Origin: Rhodopseudomonas sp. BR0M22
GTDB lineage: Bacteria > Pseudomonadota > Alphaproteobacteria > Rhizobiales > Xanthobacteraceae
DNA length: 64,000 nucleotides
Direction of reading: 5' to 3'
NCBI RefSeq assembly: GCF_010907035.1
Contig: NZ_QUMK01000014.1
Coordinates: 1-64,000, forward strand
Within the stretch, counting starts at the first letter, position 1. Every line of letters starts with the position of its first letter. Shown here one piece after another: positions 10,741-20,846 of this stretch. The notes under the pieces were generated by a model. It did not search any database. It worked only from the letters and a program-made list of their open reading frames with translations, and was not told where the DNA came from. Both the position numbers and the translations under genes were made by a program.

Positions 10741-10756
10741 GGTACCGAATGGTACC
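10741..10756. promoter_or_regulatory. Palindromic operator 2 (GGTACC-N4-GGTACC)
   Basis: GGTACCGAATGGTACC repeats the half-sites and spacing of the neighbouring operator but with a non-symmetric centre. It lies 60 bp upstream of the ATG of the oxidoreductase fusion gene, where it could block that promoter. Confidence 0.7.
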
Positions 10757-10816
10757 GCAGTCTGGGGCGACGTCAACGCCGCAACGGCTCGCCGGACCGG
10801 AGGCTCGGAGGCAGCC

Positions 10817-12952
10817 ATGGTGACCTTCCTGACGGTGAAGCTGGTCCTGGTTCCGTTTGCGGTGTTTTGGGCGCTGCTGGCGCTCCATCAGCCCTCGTGG
10901 GCGATCTGGCTCGGTCTCGGACTGTCGCTCGCGGGCAATGTCTGGCGGGCGTATCGACGCGAACTGTTCGTGCTCGAAGCCGGCGGGCTGGTGCTGTTCG
11001 CGGCTCTCGCAGCGCTGCAGCTGGTCGCGCCGGGTATTGCCGCCGGAAACGCGCTGTGGCTGTCGTTCGCCGGGCTCGCAACGATCAGTGCCTTCAGCCT
11101 GGCAGCGCGACGGCCATGGACCTCGGATTATTCGCGCGCCGCCCATCCGGACAATGCCGAGACGCCGCAGTTCTTCGTCGTCAACGCCGCCATCACCGGC
11201 CTGTGGGCGGTGCTGTTCGCCGCGATTGCCGCCTGCCGCTATGCCGGCGCGCCAGCCGAGGTCATCACGGCGATCGTCACCATCGGAGCACTGATCTCGA
11301 TCTTCGGACCGAAGGCGGCGATTCACCTGATCCTGAACCGGATGGCGGCGGCGCGCGAGAGCCACCGCTGGCCGGCGCCGGCCTTCACACGGTCGGAAAC
11401 GCAGGACTGCGACGTGGTGATCATTGGCGCCGGCATTGGCGGCCTCACCGCCGCGGCGCTGCTCGCCGACGCCGGACTGCGCGTGAAAGTCTTCGAGCAG
11501 CACGTCGTCGCCGGCGGCTATTGCCATACTTACTTGCGCAAGGCGCATCATCAGGGCCGGCCGGTTCTGTACCGTTTCGACGCCGGACCGCACGACTTCT
11601 CCGGCGTGCAGCCGGGCGGGCCGTTCGCCACGCTGTTGCGGCGCCTCGGCGTCGCCGATCGCATCGTTTGGGAGCGGGTGACGCACAGCTTCCACACTGC
11701 AAGCGGCGCGATCGACGTGCCGCCGGACTGGCGCGACTACGTCCGGCTGCTTGGCGAGCGGTTTCCCGCCAGCGCCACCGGACTCACGGCGCTGTTCGAC
11801 GAGATCAAGGCGATCTTCGACGACATGTTCGCAACCGCAGCCGGCCGCGGCGGCGTGCCCGGGATGCCGTCGAGCATCGATGAGCTGCTGGCATTTCCGC
11901 GCAATCACCCGCACGCTTATCGCTGGATGAACCGGCCGTTCGCCGACCTGGTCGCGGCGCATGTCCAGGACCCCGCGGCGGTGGCGTTCATCAACGGCCT
12001 CGCCGGCTATATCGGCGATGGCAGCGAGCCGCCGACCTGCGCCCGGATGGTGCCAATCTTCGGCTATTACTTCCATGGCGGCTACTATCCGCGCGGTGGC
12101 TCGAGCGTGGTCTCGGACGCGATGGTCGCGGCAATCGAAGATCGCGGCGGTGAGGTGCGGCTGAAAACTCCGGTGGCGCGGATTCTGGTAGAGAACGGCG
12201 CAGCCGCCGGCGTCGTACTGGGCAACGGGACGACGGTGCGAGCCAGCGCCGTGATCTCCAACGCAGACCTGAAGCACACGCTGCTCGATCTCATCCCGAG
12301 CGAGGCATTGCCACGGGACGCCCGTCGCTGGATCACCGAGGCGGCGCCGGCGAATTCCTGCTTCAGCGTACATCTCGGCCTCGACTGTGTGCCTGACATT
12401 CGCCCGTGCGTGCATGTGCATACGCCGATGCAGGTTGGACTGGCGATGATGTCGAAGCTCGATCCAGCGGCGGCGCCGGCCGGGCACTCGATCCTGTCGC
12501 TGATTCATCTGGTGCCGCATGCGGAGGCGAAGAGCTGGTTCCCGCCCGAACCCGAACGCGATTGGAAGTCCTGGCGTCATTCGGAGGCTTATCTGCGCCG
12601 CAAGCAGGAGCTCGGCGACCGCATGATCGCAGCGGCCGAAACCGTGATCCCGAACCTGTCGCAGCACATCGTGTATCGCACCGACGCGAGCCCAGTGACT
12701 TACGCCCGCTACGATTGGGCCAGCTTCGGGTCGATCTACGGCATGTCGCGCGCCGGCCAGCTCAAAGGCTCGAAGTCGCCGCTGCGCAATCTGGTGATCG
12801 CCGGCGGCGGCAATATCGGTGCCGGGATCGAGGCGGTGGTGATATCAGGTGCCGAAGCCGCAGAAGCCCTGCTGCCGGGACTGCTGGCGAGCGAGGTGAT
12901 CGGTAGCAGCAAGCCTACCGTGGCGGCGATGCCGGAGCTGACACCTGCGTAG
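10817..12952 (+). CDS. Fusion of an N-terminal membrane domain with a CrtI/retinol-saturase-like FAD oxidoreductase
   Basis: Protein of 711 residues. Residues 1-185 form about six hydrophobic helices; residues 205-700 are an NAD(P)/FAD-dependent oxidoreductase of the phytoene desaturase / all-trans-retinol 13,14-reductase group, beginning VVIIGAGIGGLTAAALLADAG and ending with the conserved LRNLVIAGGGNIGAGIEAV. The ATG at 10817 is set by CGGAGG 5 nt upstream; the frame is open 26 codons earlier but that part spans operator 2. Such enzymes act on polyisoprenoids or other long hydrophobic chains. The substrate here is unknown. It is divergent from, and probably repressed by, the TetR gene. Confidence 0.85.
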   Translation: MVTFLTVKLVLVPFAVFWALLALHQPSWAIWLGLGLSLAGNVWRAYRRELFVLEAGGLVLFAALAALQLVAPGIAAGNALWLSFAGLATISAFSLAARRPWTSDYSRAAHPDNAETPQFFVVNAAITGLWAVLFAAIAACRYAGAPAEVITAIVTIGALISIFGPKAAIHLILNRMAAARESHRWPAPAFTRSETQDCDVVIIGAGIGGLTAAALLADAGLRVKVFEQHVVAGGYCHTYLRKAHHQGRPVLYRFDAGPHDFSGVQPGGPFATLLRRLGVADRIVWERVTHSFHTASGAIDVPPDWRDYVRLLGERFPASATGLTALFDEIKAIFDDMFATAAGRGGVPGMPSSIDELLAFPRNHPHAYRWMNRPFADLVAAHVQDPAAVAFINGLAGYIGDGSEPPTCARMVPIFGYYFHGGYYPRGGSSVVSDAMVAAIEDRGGEVRLKTPVARILVENGAAAGVVLGNGTTVRASAVISNADLKHTLLDLIPSEALPRDARRWITEAAPANSCFSVHLGLDCVPDIRPCVHVHTPMQVGLAMMSKLDPAAAPAGHSILSLIHLVPHAEAKSWFPPEPERDWKSWRHSEAYLRRKQELGDRMIAAAETVIPNLSQHIVYRTDASPVTYARYDWASFGSIYGMSRAGQLKGSKSPLRNLVIAGGGNIGAGIEAVVISGAEAAEALLPGLLASEVIGSSKPTVAAMPELTPA

Positions 12953-13040
12953 GTCGACAGGTGGGTCCGCGTAGCCCGCCCCGACCAGAGGCTTCATCGA
13001 CTGATCGAAGCGGACTTGGCCTTTCCAAGCGCACTCAAGT

Positions 13041-13146
13041 CCTCATCCTGAGGAGCCCGGCGAAGCCGGGCGTCTCGAAGGATGAGGAGCCGCAGGGCTT
13101 GCGGCGCATGGTTCGAGACGGCGCTTCGCGCCTCCTCACCATGAGG
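13041..13146. repeat. Intergenic dyad repeat (family B: cctcatcctgaggagc)
   Basis: CCTCATCCTGAGGAGCCCGGCG pairs with downstream elements including AAGGATGAGGAGC and CCTCCTCACCATGAGG. This type of repeat recurs in Bradyrhizobium-like genomes. A half copy (CCTCATGTCGAGGAGCCCGGC) occurs near 51962-51982. The rest of the 12953-13221 gap contains no gene that can be supported. Confidence 0.7.
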
Positions 13147-13221
13147 TTCTGTCAGCTGCGACCCGAGAGACAGCGCGGTCCTGATTCCATCAAAAACAGA
13201 ACCACTCCGGCCTGCTGTTAC

Positions 13222-14196
13222 TTACGGATGCAGGATCACCTTGCCCATCGCCTGACGGCCGGCGAGGACCTTCAGGGCGTCGGCGGTCTGCGCCAGCGGG
13301 AAGGTGCGGTCGACGTGCGACGAGATCTTGCCCTCGGCCGCCCACTTGACCAGCTTCTCGAGATTGGCGCGGTTCTTCTCCGGATTGATCCGCGTCCACG
13401 CGCCCCAGAACACGCCGCGGATGTCGCAGCCTTTCAGCAGCGCGAGGTTGAGCGGCATCTTCGGAATGTCGCCGGCCGCAAAGCCGATCACCAGGAAGCG
13501 GCCTTCCCAGGCGATCGATCGCAGCGCGGCCTCGGCGTAACTCCCGCCGACCGGGTCGAACACGATGTCGACGCCCTTGCCGCCGGTGAGTTTCTTCAGC
13601 CCCTCTTTCAGATCTTCCTTCGCGTAGTTCAGTGTCAGCTCGGCGCCGTGCTGCTTGGCGAATTCGAGCTTCTCGTCCGAGGAGGCGCAGGCGATGACCT
13701 TGAGGCCCATCAGCTTGCCGAGCTCGCACGCCGCAAGGCCGGTGCCGCCGGCAGCGCCGAGCACCGCGAGTGTCTCGCCCGGCTTCGGGCTGGCGCGGTC
13801 TTCCAGCGCATGCAGGGCGGTGCCGTAGATGATGAAGATGCCGGCGGCGCGGTCGTAATCGAGATTGTCGGGGATCTTGACGATCGAGGCGGCCGGCAGC
13901 GCGATCTTTTCGCGCGCGCCATTGTGGCCGCAGGACGCGGCGACGCGGTCGCCGGGCTTCAGGTCGGTGACGCCCTCACCGACGCTCTCGATCACGCCCG
14001 CGACTTCCGCACCCGGAGAGAACGGGAACGGCGGCTTGATCTGGTACTTGCCCTGGATCATCAGGATGTCGAAGAAGTTCAGCGCCGCCGCCTTGATGGC
14101 GATCACCGCTTCGCCCGGGCCGGGGACCGGATCAGGAACCTCGGCATAGTCGAGATCGTCGGGACCGCAATATTGCTGGCAGAGAATGGCCTTCAT
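13222..14196 (-). CDS. NADPH:quinone oxidoreductase family protein (MDR superfamily)
   Basis: Zinc-independent medium-chain dehydrogenase/reductase of 324 residues, related to quinone oxidoreductase. The N-terminal GroES-like domain (about 1-120) has AALNFFDILMIQGKYQIKPPFPF and lacks the zinc ligands of alcohol dehydrogenases. The Rossmann domain carries LAVLGAAGGTGLAACELGK for NADPH. The ATG at 14196 has GGTGGA upstream on the coding strand. It would reduce quinones or alpha,beta-unsaturated carbonyls; the true substrate is not visible. It is divergent from the SDR gene. Confidence 0.9.
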   Translation of the reverse strand: MKAILCQQYCGPDDLDYAEVPDPVPGPGEAVIAIKAAALNFFDILMIQGKYQIKPPFPFSPGAEVAGVIESVGEGVTDLKPGDRVAASCGHNGAREKIALPAASIVKIPDNLDYDRAAGIFIIYGTALHALEDRASPKPGETLAVLGAAGGTGLAACELGKLMGLKVIACASSDEKLEFAKQHGAELTLNYAKEDLKEGLKKLTGGKGVDIVFDPVGGSYAEAALRSIAWEGRFLVIGFAAGDIPKMPLNLALLKGCDIRGVFWGAWTRINPEKNRANLEKLVKWAAEGKISSHVDRTFPLAQTADALKVLAGRQAMGKVILHP

Positions 14197-14291
14197 GTAT
14201 CCACCCAGGTACGAGGTTTGTGATTGCCTGCCGTTCTGCCGGATTTGCACGCGCGGGACAATCGGATTCGGGCCGGGCGTTCTGCCGCGTC

Positions 14292-14367
14292 GTCATTGCC
14301 GGGCTTGACCCTGCAATCCATCCGTTCTCGAAAGGTGATGGATGCCCGGATCAAGTCCGGGCATGAC
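14292..14367. repeat. Intergenic dyad repeat (family C: gtcattgccgggcttgac)
   Basis: GTCATTGCCGGGCTTGACCC and GGATCAAGTCCGGGCATGAC form the outer arms of a stem of about 75 bp, with CAATCCATCC and GGTGATGGATG inside. A related, larger copy is at 46825-46950. It lies between the quinone oxidoreductase and SDR genes. Confidence 0.75.
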
Positions 14368-14427
14368 GCAGCATGCGGAACTAATTCCGCACCAATTCCG
14401 CTTCGCGGTTAATCAAGGAGGCGCGCG

Positions 14428-15264
14428 ATGTTCGAAGCCGGTCTGCTGGCGGGGAAACGAATCTTGATTACCGGGGGCGGCTCCGGACTCGGCGCCGCGA
14501 TGGCGGCGCGATTTGCCGCACTCGGAGCGTCGCTGGTGCTATGCGGGCGGCGCGCCGAGGTATTGCAGCAGACCGCGGAGCGATTGCGCTCGCACGGCGG
14601 CGAAGTCGACACGATCGTTTGCGACGTGCGCGATGCGCAAGCCGTCGAGGCGATGCTCGACGAGATCTGGAACAGAGCGCCGCTCGATGTGCTGGTCAAC
14701 AACGCGGCCGCGACCTTCATCGCGCAGACCGATCGGCTCTCCGCCCGCGCAGCCGATGCGATCCTGGCGCCGACGCTGCACGGCGCGATGTACTGCACGC
14801 TCGGCGCGGGGCGTCGCTGGATCGATGACGGACGCGCGGGTGTGGTGCTCAGTATCCTGTCCACCTCGACGATCACCGGGCGCGCCTTCACGGTGCCGTC
14901 GGCGATGGCGAAGTCCGCCGTGCTGGCGATGACCAAGAGCCTTGCGGTCGAATGGGGCCCGAAGCGCATTCGCCTGGTCGCGATCGCGCCCGGCGCATTT
15001 CCGACGGCGGGCGCGACCGCACAGTTGCAGCCGGACGGGCGAGCCGCCGATCCGGCCGCGCGTGTGCCGCTCGGCCGGGTCGGTCATCACGACGAGCTGA
15101 CCAACCTCGCCAGCTTCCTGATTTCGGATCAGGCCGGCTACATCACCGGCGAGATGGTGGTGCAGGATGGCGGCGCGCATCTGCGCGCGTCCGGCGCCGA
15201 AGATCTGTTGCAGTGGAGTGATCAGCAGTGGAGCGCTCATCGCGCGGCGCGCGCCAAATCCTGA
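14428..15264 (+). CDS. SDR family oxidoreductase (2,4-dienoyl-CoA reductase-like)
   Basis: Short-chain dehydrogenase of 278 residues with Rossmann motif ILITGGGSGLGAAMA (about 12-26), DVLVNNAA (about 88-95) and active-site Ser in LSILSTSTITG. The usual YxxxK is replaced by SAMAKSAV, so the catalytic Tyr is absent at that place while the Lys is kept. This is the pattern of peroxisomal-type 2,4-dienoyl-CoA reductases. The start is well supported by AAGGAG upstream. It stands alone between repeats; a role in unsaturated acyl-CoA breakdown is inferred. Confidence 0.88.
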   Translation: MFEAGLLAGKRILITGGGSGLGAAMAARFAALGASLVLCGRRAEVLQQTAERLRSHGGEVDTIVCDVRDAQAVEAMLDEIWNRAPLDVLVNNAAATFIAQTDRLSARAADAILAPTLHGAMYCTLGAGRRWIDDGRAGVVLSILSTSTITGRAFTVPSAMAKSAVLAMTKSLAVEWGPKRIRLVAIAPGAFPTAGATAQLQPDGRAADPAARVPLGRVGHHDELTNLASFLISDQAGYITGEMVVQDGGAHLRASGAEDLLQWSDQQWSAHRAARAKS

Positions 15265-15416
15265 TTGTACACCATATACATACGACCCGTTGGAGGATGA
15301 TGATCAGCGCTTTGGCGCCTTCACAGAATCGGCCATCCCGGCTATTCCGGGCAGCGTGAACAGGCGAGCCTCGCGAGCCATGTTGCAGTCACAATAATGA
15401 GGGACCAGACTTGCCC

Positions 15417-15992
15417 ATGATCTTGAGGCGAATGCTGATTGCCGCTCTGGCGGGTCCGTTGATGGTTGCTGCGACCGACGCGGCGCACGCGCGAGATGCG
15501 CGGAGCAAATCGGGTGCGACGCCGGCATCGGCTTCGAGCGGTGCCGAACCGACCCTGATCGGCCAGTTCGGCAGTTGGGGCGCCTACACCGCCTCGCCGG
15601 GCGGCAAGAAAGTGTGCTTTGCGCTGGCCAAGCCGTCGTCGTCCAAGACCACACCGCCGAACCGGCCGCGTGATCCTGCTTATGCGTTCATCTCGACCCG
15701 GCCGGCCGAAAAGGTCGTCAATGAGGTGTCGGTGATGGTCGGCTATCCGCTGAAGCCGGGCTCGGAATCGGCCATCGAGGTCGCCGGCAGCTCGTTCGCC
15801 ATGTACACGCAGGGCGACGGCATCTGGATCAAGAATGCCGCCGAGGAGGACCGCCTGGTCGAGGCGATGCGCAAAGGCGCCGAGATCACCGTGAAGGGTG
15901 TGTCCGCCAAGGGAACCGCCAGCACCGACGTGTTCTCGCTGAAGGGCCTGTCTCAGGCGCTCGACAAGGTGGCGCAGGCCTGCGGCGGCTGA
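15417..15992 (+). CDS. Invasion-associated locus B (IalB) family secreted protein
   Basis: Exported protein of 191 residues of the IalB family, common in Rhizobiales. A signal peptide (MILRRMLIAALAGPLMVAATDAAHA) precedes a domain with FGSWGAYTA, KVCFALAKP, a central SVMVGYPLKPGSE strand region and a final conserved Cys (AQACGG). Function is unknown outside Bartonella, where IalB is linked to erythrocyte entry. A TTG at 15411 has a better-spaced GAGGGA and would add two residues; the ATG is given here. No operon partner is obvious. Confidence 0.85.
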   Translation: MILRRMLIAALAGPLMVAATDAAHARDARSKSGATPASASSGAEPTLIGQFGSWGAYTASPGGKKVCFALAKPSSSKTTPPNRPRDPAYAFISTRPAEKVVNEVSVMVGYPLKPGSESAIEVAGSSFAMYTQGDGIWIKNAAEEDRLVEAMRKGAEITVKGVSAKGTASTDVFSLKGLSQALDKVAQACGG

Positions 15993-16177
15993 GCCGCTGC
16001 CCCCGCGGCCGTCGCTATTGAGGACGGCCGTCCCGTTCGGTAAAGCATTCCGCCAGACACGACCCCGCCGGCCGGCGACAACCGGGTGGCGGGTTCCTAT
16101 ATGCACGGCGACCTGCGACTTTCGCCCGCCCTGCATGCCCGGCGCTGAACGGCCGGCCGACAACCTGACGTGATGCG

Positions 16178-17377
16178 ATGACGCCTTCTGCAGCCTCGGC
16201 CCTGGTCGAGAAGACACCGCTGGAAACCTATGTGCCGCCGGCCAAGCCGTCGCTGATCGGCCTGTCGCGGGCGCAATTGTGCGACCGGCTCGGCGAGATC
16301 GGCGTGGCGCCGCCCCAGCGCAAGATGCGGGCGCAGCAGCTGTGGCACTGGTTGTATGTCCGGGGCGCTCGCGATTTCTCCGAAATGACCAACGTTTCCA
16401 AGGAGATGCGGGCGACGCTGGCGGAGCATCTCACTGTCGACCGGCCCGAAGTGGTGGCCGAACAGATTTCCGCCGACGGCACCCGCAAATGGCTGCTGCG
16501 GCTGCCGAGCGGCGGCGACGGCCAGAAGGCCCACGAGGTCGAGTGCGTCTACATCCCGGAAACCGATCGCGGCACGCTGTGCGTCTCCAGCCAGGTCGGC
16601 TGCACCCTCAACTGTTCGTTCTGCCATACCGGCACGCAGCGGCTGGTGCGGAACCTGACCGCCGGCGAGATCGTCGGCCAGGTGATGGTGGCGCGCGACC
16701 GGCTCGGTGACTGGATCGACCGCGAGACTCCGAACGGCAACCGCCTGATCACCAACATCGTGATGATGGGGATGGGCGAGCCGCTGTACAATTTCGACGC
16801 GGTGCGCGACGCGCTGCTGATCGTCTCCGACAACGAGGGCATCGGCATCTCGCGGCGACGGATCACGCTGTCGACCTCCGGCGTGGTGCCGAACATCAAG
16901 CGTACCGGGGACGAGATCGGCGTGATGCTGGCGATCTCGCTGCACGCGGTGCGCGACGAACTCCGCGACGAGCTGGTGCCGCTGAACCGCAAATATCCGC
17001 TGAAGGAATTGCTGCAGGCCTGCCGCGACTATCCGGGCGCGTCGAATGCGCGCCGCATCACCTTCGAATATGTGATGCTGAAGGGCGTCAACGACTCGCT
17101 CGACGATGCGCGGCGTCTGGTGCAGCTGCTCAAGGGCATTCCGGCCAAGATCAATCTGATCCCGTTCAACCCCTGGCCGGGCTCGAAATACGAGTGCTCG
17201 GACTGGGACCAGATCGAGAAGTTCTCCGAGTACATCTTCAACGCCGGCTACTCGTCGCCGGTCCGCACCCCGCGCGGCCGCGACATTCTGGCCGCCTGCG
17301 GCCAGCTCAAATCCGAGACCGAAAAACTCTCGGTGCGCGAACGCAACGCGCTGCGCGCGATGGCGATGACGGACTGA
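16178..17377 (+). CDS. rlmN: Dual-specificity 23S rRNA/tRNA adenosine-C2 methyltransferase RlmN
   Basis: Radical-SAM enzyme of 399 residues that methylates A2503 of 23S rRNA and A37 of some tRNAs at C2. The 4Fe-4S cluster motif C142-x3-C146-x2-C149 ([15 protein letters not shown]) is present, as are [11 protein letters not shown] and the C-terminal Cys region [11 protein letters not shown] needed for the methyl-carrier mechanism. Length is normal. It leads a tight string: an HD hydrolase starts 3 nt after its stop, then a membrane protein and a PAP2 phosphatase with overlapping start/stop codons. Confidence 0.96.
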   Translation: MTPSAASALVEKTPLETYVPPAKPSLIGLSRAQLCDRLGEIGVAPPQRKMRAQQLWHWLYVRGARDFSEMTNVSKEMRATLAEHLTVDRPEVVAEQISADGTRKWLLRLPSGGDGQKAHEVECVYIPETDRGTLCVSSQVGCTLNCSFCHTGTQRLVRNLTAGEIVGQVMVARDRLGDWIDRETPNGNRLITNIVMMGMGEPLYNFDAVRDALLIVSDNEGIGISRRRITLSTSGVVPNIKRTGDEIGVMLAISLHAVRDELRDELVPLNRKYPLKELLQACRDYPGASNARRITFEYVMLKGVNDSLDDARRLVQLLKGIPAKINLIPFNPWPGSKYECSDWDQIEKFSEYIFNAGYSSPVRTPRGRDILAACGQLKSETEKLSVRERNALRAMAMTD

Positions 17378-17380
17378 TCC

Positions 17381-17974
17381 ATGCTGCCCGCCGACGAGAT
17401 CAAGGGCGTGCTGGCCTTCCTGCGCGAAGCCGAACGCCTCAAGAGCGTGATCCGCAGCGGCTACACGTCCACCGGCCGCCCCGAGAGCACCGCCGAACAC
17501 ACCTGGCGTCTGTGCCTGATGGCGATGCTGCTGGCCGACGGGCTCGGCGATATCGATGTGGCGCGCCTGTTGAAGATCTGCATCGTCCACGATCTCGGCG
17601 AAGCCCTGCACGGCGACGTTCCTGCGGTCGCACAAGTGGAGGGCGACGACAGAGCCGCACGGGAGCGCGCCGATATCGAAACTCTGACGCAGCCGCTCGA
17701 CGACAGGCGCCGCGCTGAGATTCTGGCTCTGTGGCACGATTACGAGACCGGAGCCTCGCCGGAAGGGCGGCTCGCCAAAGGGCTCGATAAGCTCGAAACC
17801 ATCCTGCAGCACACGCAGGGTCTCAACCCGGCCGAGTTCGACTACGCGTTCAATCTCGACTACGGCACCAGGCAGACCGCGGTGCACCCCCTGCTCCGAA
17901 CCATCCGCGCCGAACTCGACACCGACACCAGGGCGCGGATGGCGGCGCAGCAATCTTCCGGAGCGACCCGCTGA
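17381..17974 (+). CDS. HD-domain phosphohydrolase (YfbR/HDDC2-like)
   Basis: HD-domain protein of 197 residues. The metal ligands are visible as EHTWRL (His), IVHDLGEALHGDV (His-Asp) and a later Asp in KGLDKLETILQH. The arrangement matches YfbR/HDDC2-type 5'-deoxynucleotidases, which dephosphorylate nucleoside monophosphates; the substrate is inferred. It starts 3 nt after rlmN and its stop overlaps the next start (TGATG), so the genes are translationally coupled. Confidence 0.85.
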   Translation: MLPADEIKGVLAFLREAERLKSVIRSGYTSTGRPESTAEHTWRLCLMAMLLADGLGDIDVARLLKICIVHDLGEALHGDVPAVAQVEGDDRAARERADIETLTQPLDDRRRAEILALWHDYETGASPEGRLAKGLDKLETILQHTQGLNPAEFDYAFNLDYGTRQTAVHPLLRTIRAELDTDTRARMAAQQSSGATR

Positions 17975-18474
17975 TGGCGTTGATCGGCCGCCTGTTCGTG
18001 ATCGCGATCGGCTTTCTGTTCGCCTCGATCGCCGCCGGTATGGTGGTGGTCGGGATGCTGCTGTTTCCGGAGCTCAGCCAGATCGCCGACGGGCCGATCG
18101 ACCCCGACGCCCTCAACATCATCATGGGCTTCGGCTTCATCTTCGTGTCCGGCTTCGCGCTGCTGCCGGCGCTGGTGGTGGTACTGATCACCGAGGCGTT
18201 CTCGATCCGCAGCGCGCTGGCCTATGCGATCGGCGGCGCGCTGGTCGGGGTCGCGTGCTATCTCGGCCTGGTGCCGTTCGATCCGGCGACCCTGCATTTC
18301 GACGGCATCATCCGCCGCCACCTCGAAATCATGACCGGGGCCGGCATCGTCGGCGGCATGGTGTATTGGCTGGTCGCCGGCCGCAACGCCGGCGCTTGGC
18401 GCGATCCGCCCCGCCGGCGCGCGCCATTGCCGCCTTCCCAACCCGCACCGCCTCCGGTAAATCGCGCGCCATGA
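17974..18474 (+). CDS. Hypothetical four-helix membrane protein
   Basis: Protein of 166 residues with four predicted helices (about 5-33, 46-72, 77-97, 113-133) and a Pro/Arg-rich cytoplasmic tail (PPRRRAPLPPSQPAPPP). I do not recognise a named family with certainty; similar small proteins are common in Bradyrhizobium relatives. It overlaps the upstream HD gene by 1 nt and the downstream PAP2 gene by 4 nt, so it belongs to the rlmN string. Confidence 0.75.
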   Translation: MALIGRLFVIAIGFLFASIAAGMVVVGMLLFPELSQIADGPIDPDALNIIMGFGFIFVSGFALLPALVVVLITEAFSIRSALAYAIGGALVGVACYLGLVPFDPATLHFDGIIRRHLEIMTGAGIVGGMVYWLVAGRNAGAWRDPPRRRAPLPPSQPAPPPVNRAP

Positions 18475-19250
18475 ATCGTAACGGACTTCTCATCGCGCTG
18501 GCGCTGTTCGCCGTCATTGGGCTGACTTTCGGGCTGTTTCCGGAGCTCGATCTCTGGCTCGCGGGGCTGTTCTACGACCCTGTCGCCAAGACCTTCCCGC
18601 TGCGCGCGATGCCGGACCTCGAATTCGCCCGCGACTTTGCGATGTGGATCGCCTGGGCGATCGCGGCACCGTCGATCTTCGCGCTGGTCTACAAGATGAT
18701 CCGCCCGGACCGGCCGCTGGTGATGCCGGGCCGCACGGTCGCGTTTCTGCTGATCAGCATCACGCTGTCGGCCGGCGTCCTCACCAACATGACCTTCAAG
18801 AGCCATTGGGGCCGGCCGCGGCCGGCCGCGGTGACCGAATTCAACGGCCCGTGGCAGTTCAAGGCGTGGTGGGACAATTCCGGCGCCTGCCCGAAGAACT
18901 GCTCGTTCTTCTCCGGCGAGGGCGCCACCGCCTATTGGACCTTCGCGCCCGCGGCCCTGACCCCGCCGGCGGTGCGCCCTTACGCCTATGCGGCGGCCTT
19001 CACCTTCGGCACCGTCACCAGCGGGCTGCGGATGGCGTTCGGCGGGCACTTCTTCACGGACGTCGCGATCGCCGGCCTCGTCACCTTCCTGGTGATCTGG
19101 CTGCTTTACGCACTGATCTACCGCTGGGCCTGGAGCCGGACCTCGGACGAGGCAATCGACGCGGCGCTGACCCGCGCGTTCTGGCCGCTGTACCGGCTGC
19201 GGCTGAAGAAATGGCGCGGCCAGGACATCGGCCCGGCGCCGGCCGCCTGA
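18471..19250 (+). CDS. PAP2-family membrane phosphatase (LpxE/LpxF-like)
   Basis: Integral membrane phosphatase of 259 residues of the PAP2 superfamily. The three motifs are K-x6-RP as KSHWGRPRP, a modified second motif SGEGATA preceded by CPKNCSFF, and SGLRMAFGGHFFTD (motif 3 with catalytic His-Asp). This variant is seen in lipid A phosphatase-like members. A lipid A or undecaprenyl/phospholipid phosphate substrate is plausible but not provable. It starts within the stop of the previous gene (ATGA). Confidence 0.87.
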   Translation: MNRNGLLIALALFAVIGLTFGLFPELDLWLAGLFYDPVAKTFPLRAMPDLEFARDFAMWIAWAIAAPSIFALVYKMIRPDRPLVMPGRTVAFLLISITLSAGVLTNMTFKSHWGRPRPAAVTEFNGPWQFKAWWDNSGACPKNCSFFSGEGATAYWTFAPAALTPPAVRPYAYAAAFTFGTVTSGLRMAFGGHFFTDVAIAGLVTFLVIWLLYALIYRWAWSRTSDEAIDAALTRAFWPLYRLRLKKWRGQDIGPAPAA

Positions 19251-19278
19251 GCCGCATCCGCACCTCCGCCGCGATTAA

Positions 19279-20688
<1,410 letters not shown>

Positions 20689-20710
20689 TAGTAGCTCAGC
20701 GTCATTCCGG

Positions 20711-20831
20711 CGAGGACGCGATCCTGACCGCCGCGGGCCCGGGAAGCGACCGCGTTCGCGGCTGGGTGGAGAACGCCGACGTGTTCCGGGTGATGGCGGA
20801 TGCGCTGGGGCTCGGCGCCCAGTCCAAATAG
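20711..20831 (+). pseudogene. Possible 3' remnant of an unidentified gene
   Basis: Between argG and the next gene, one plus-strand frame reads GEDAILTAAGPGSD, then RVRGWVENADVFRVMADALG and a short tail ending SK-stop (TAG at about 20829-20831). It looks like the C-terminal end of a protein but has no start codon or ribosome site, and the frame upstream runs into argG in another frame. It could be a decayed gene end. I do not recognise the family. Confidence 0.35.
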
Positions 20832-20846
20832 TCCGCGGCGCGACGC

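Noticed and set aside
10496-12667. 723-codon open frame on the minus strand
   Set aside because: It is antisense to the oxidoreductase fusion and overlaps the TetR gene in another frame; composition is shadow-like.
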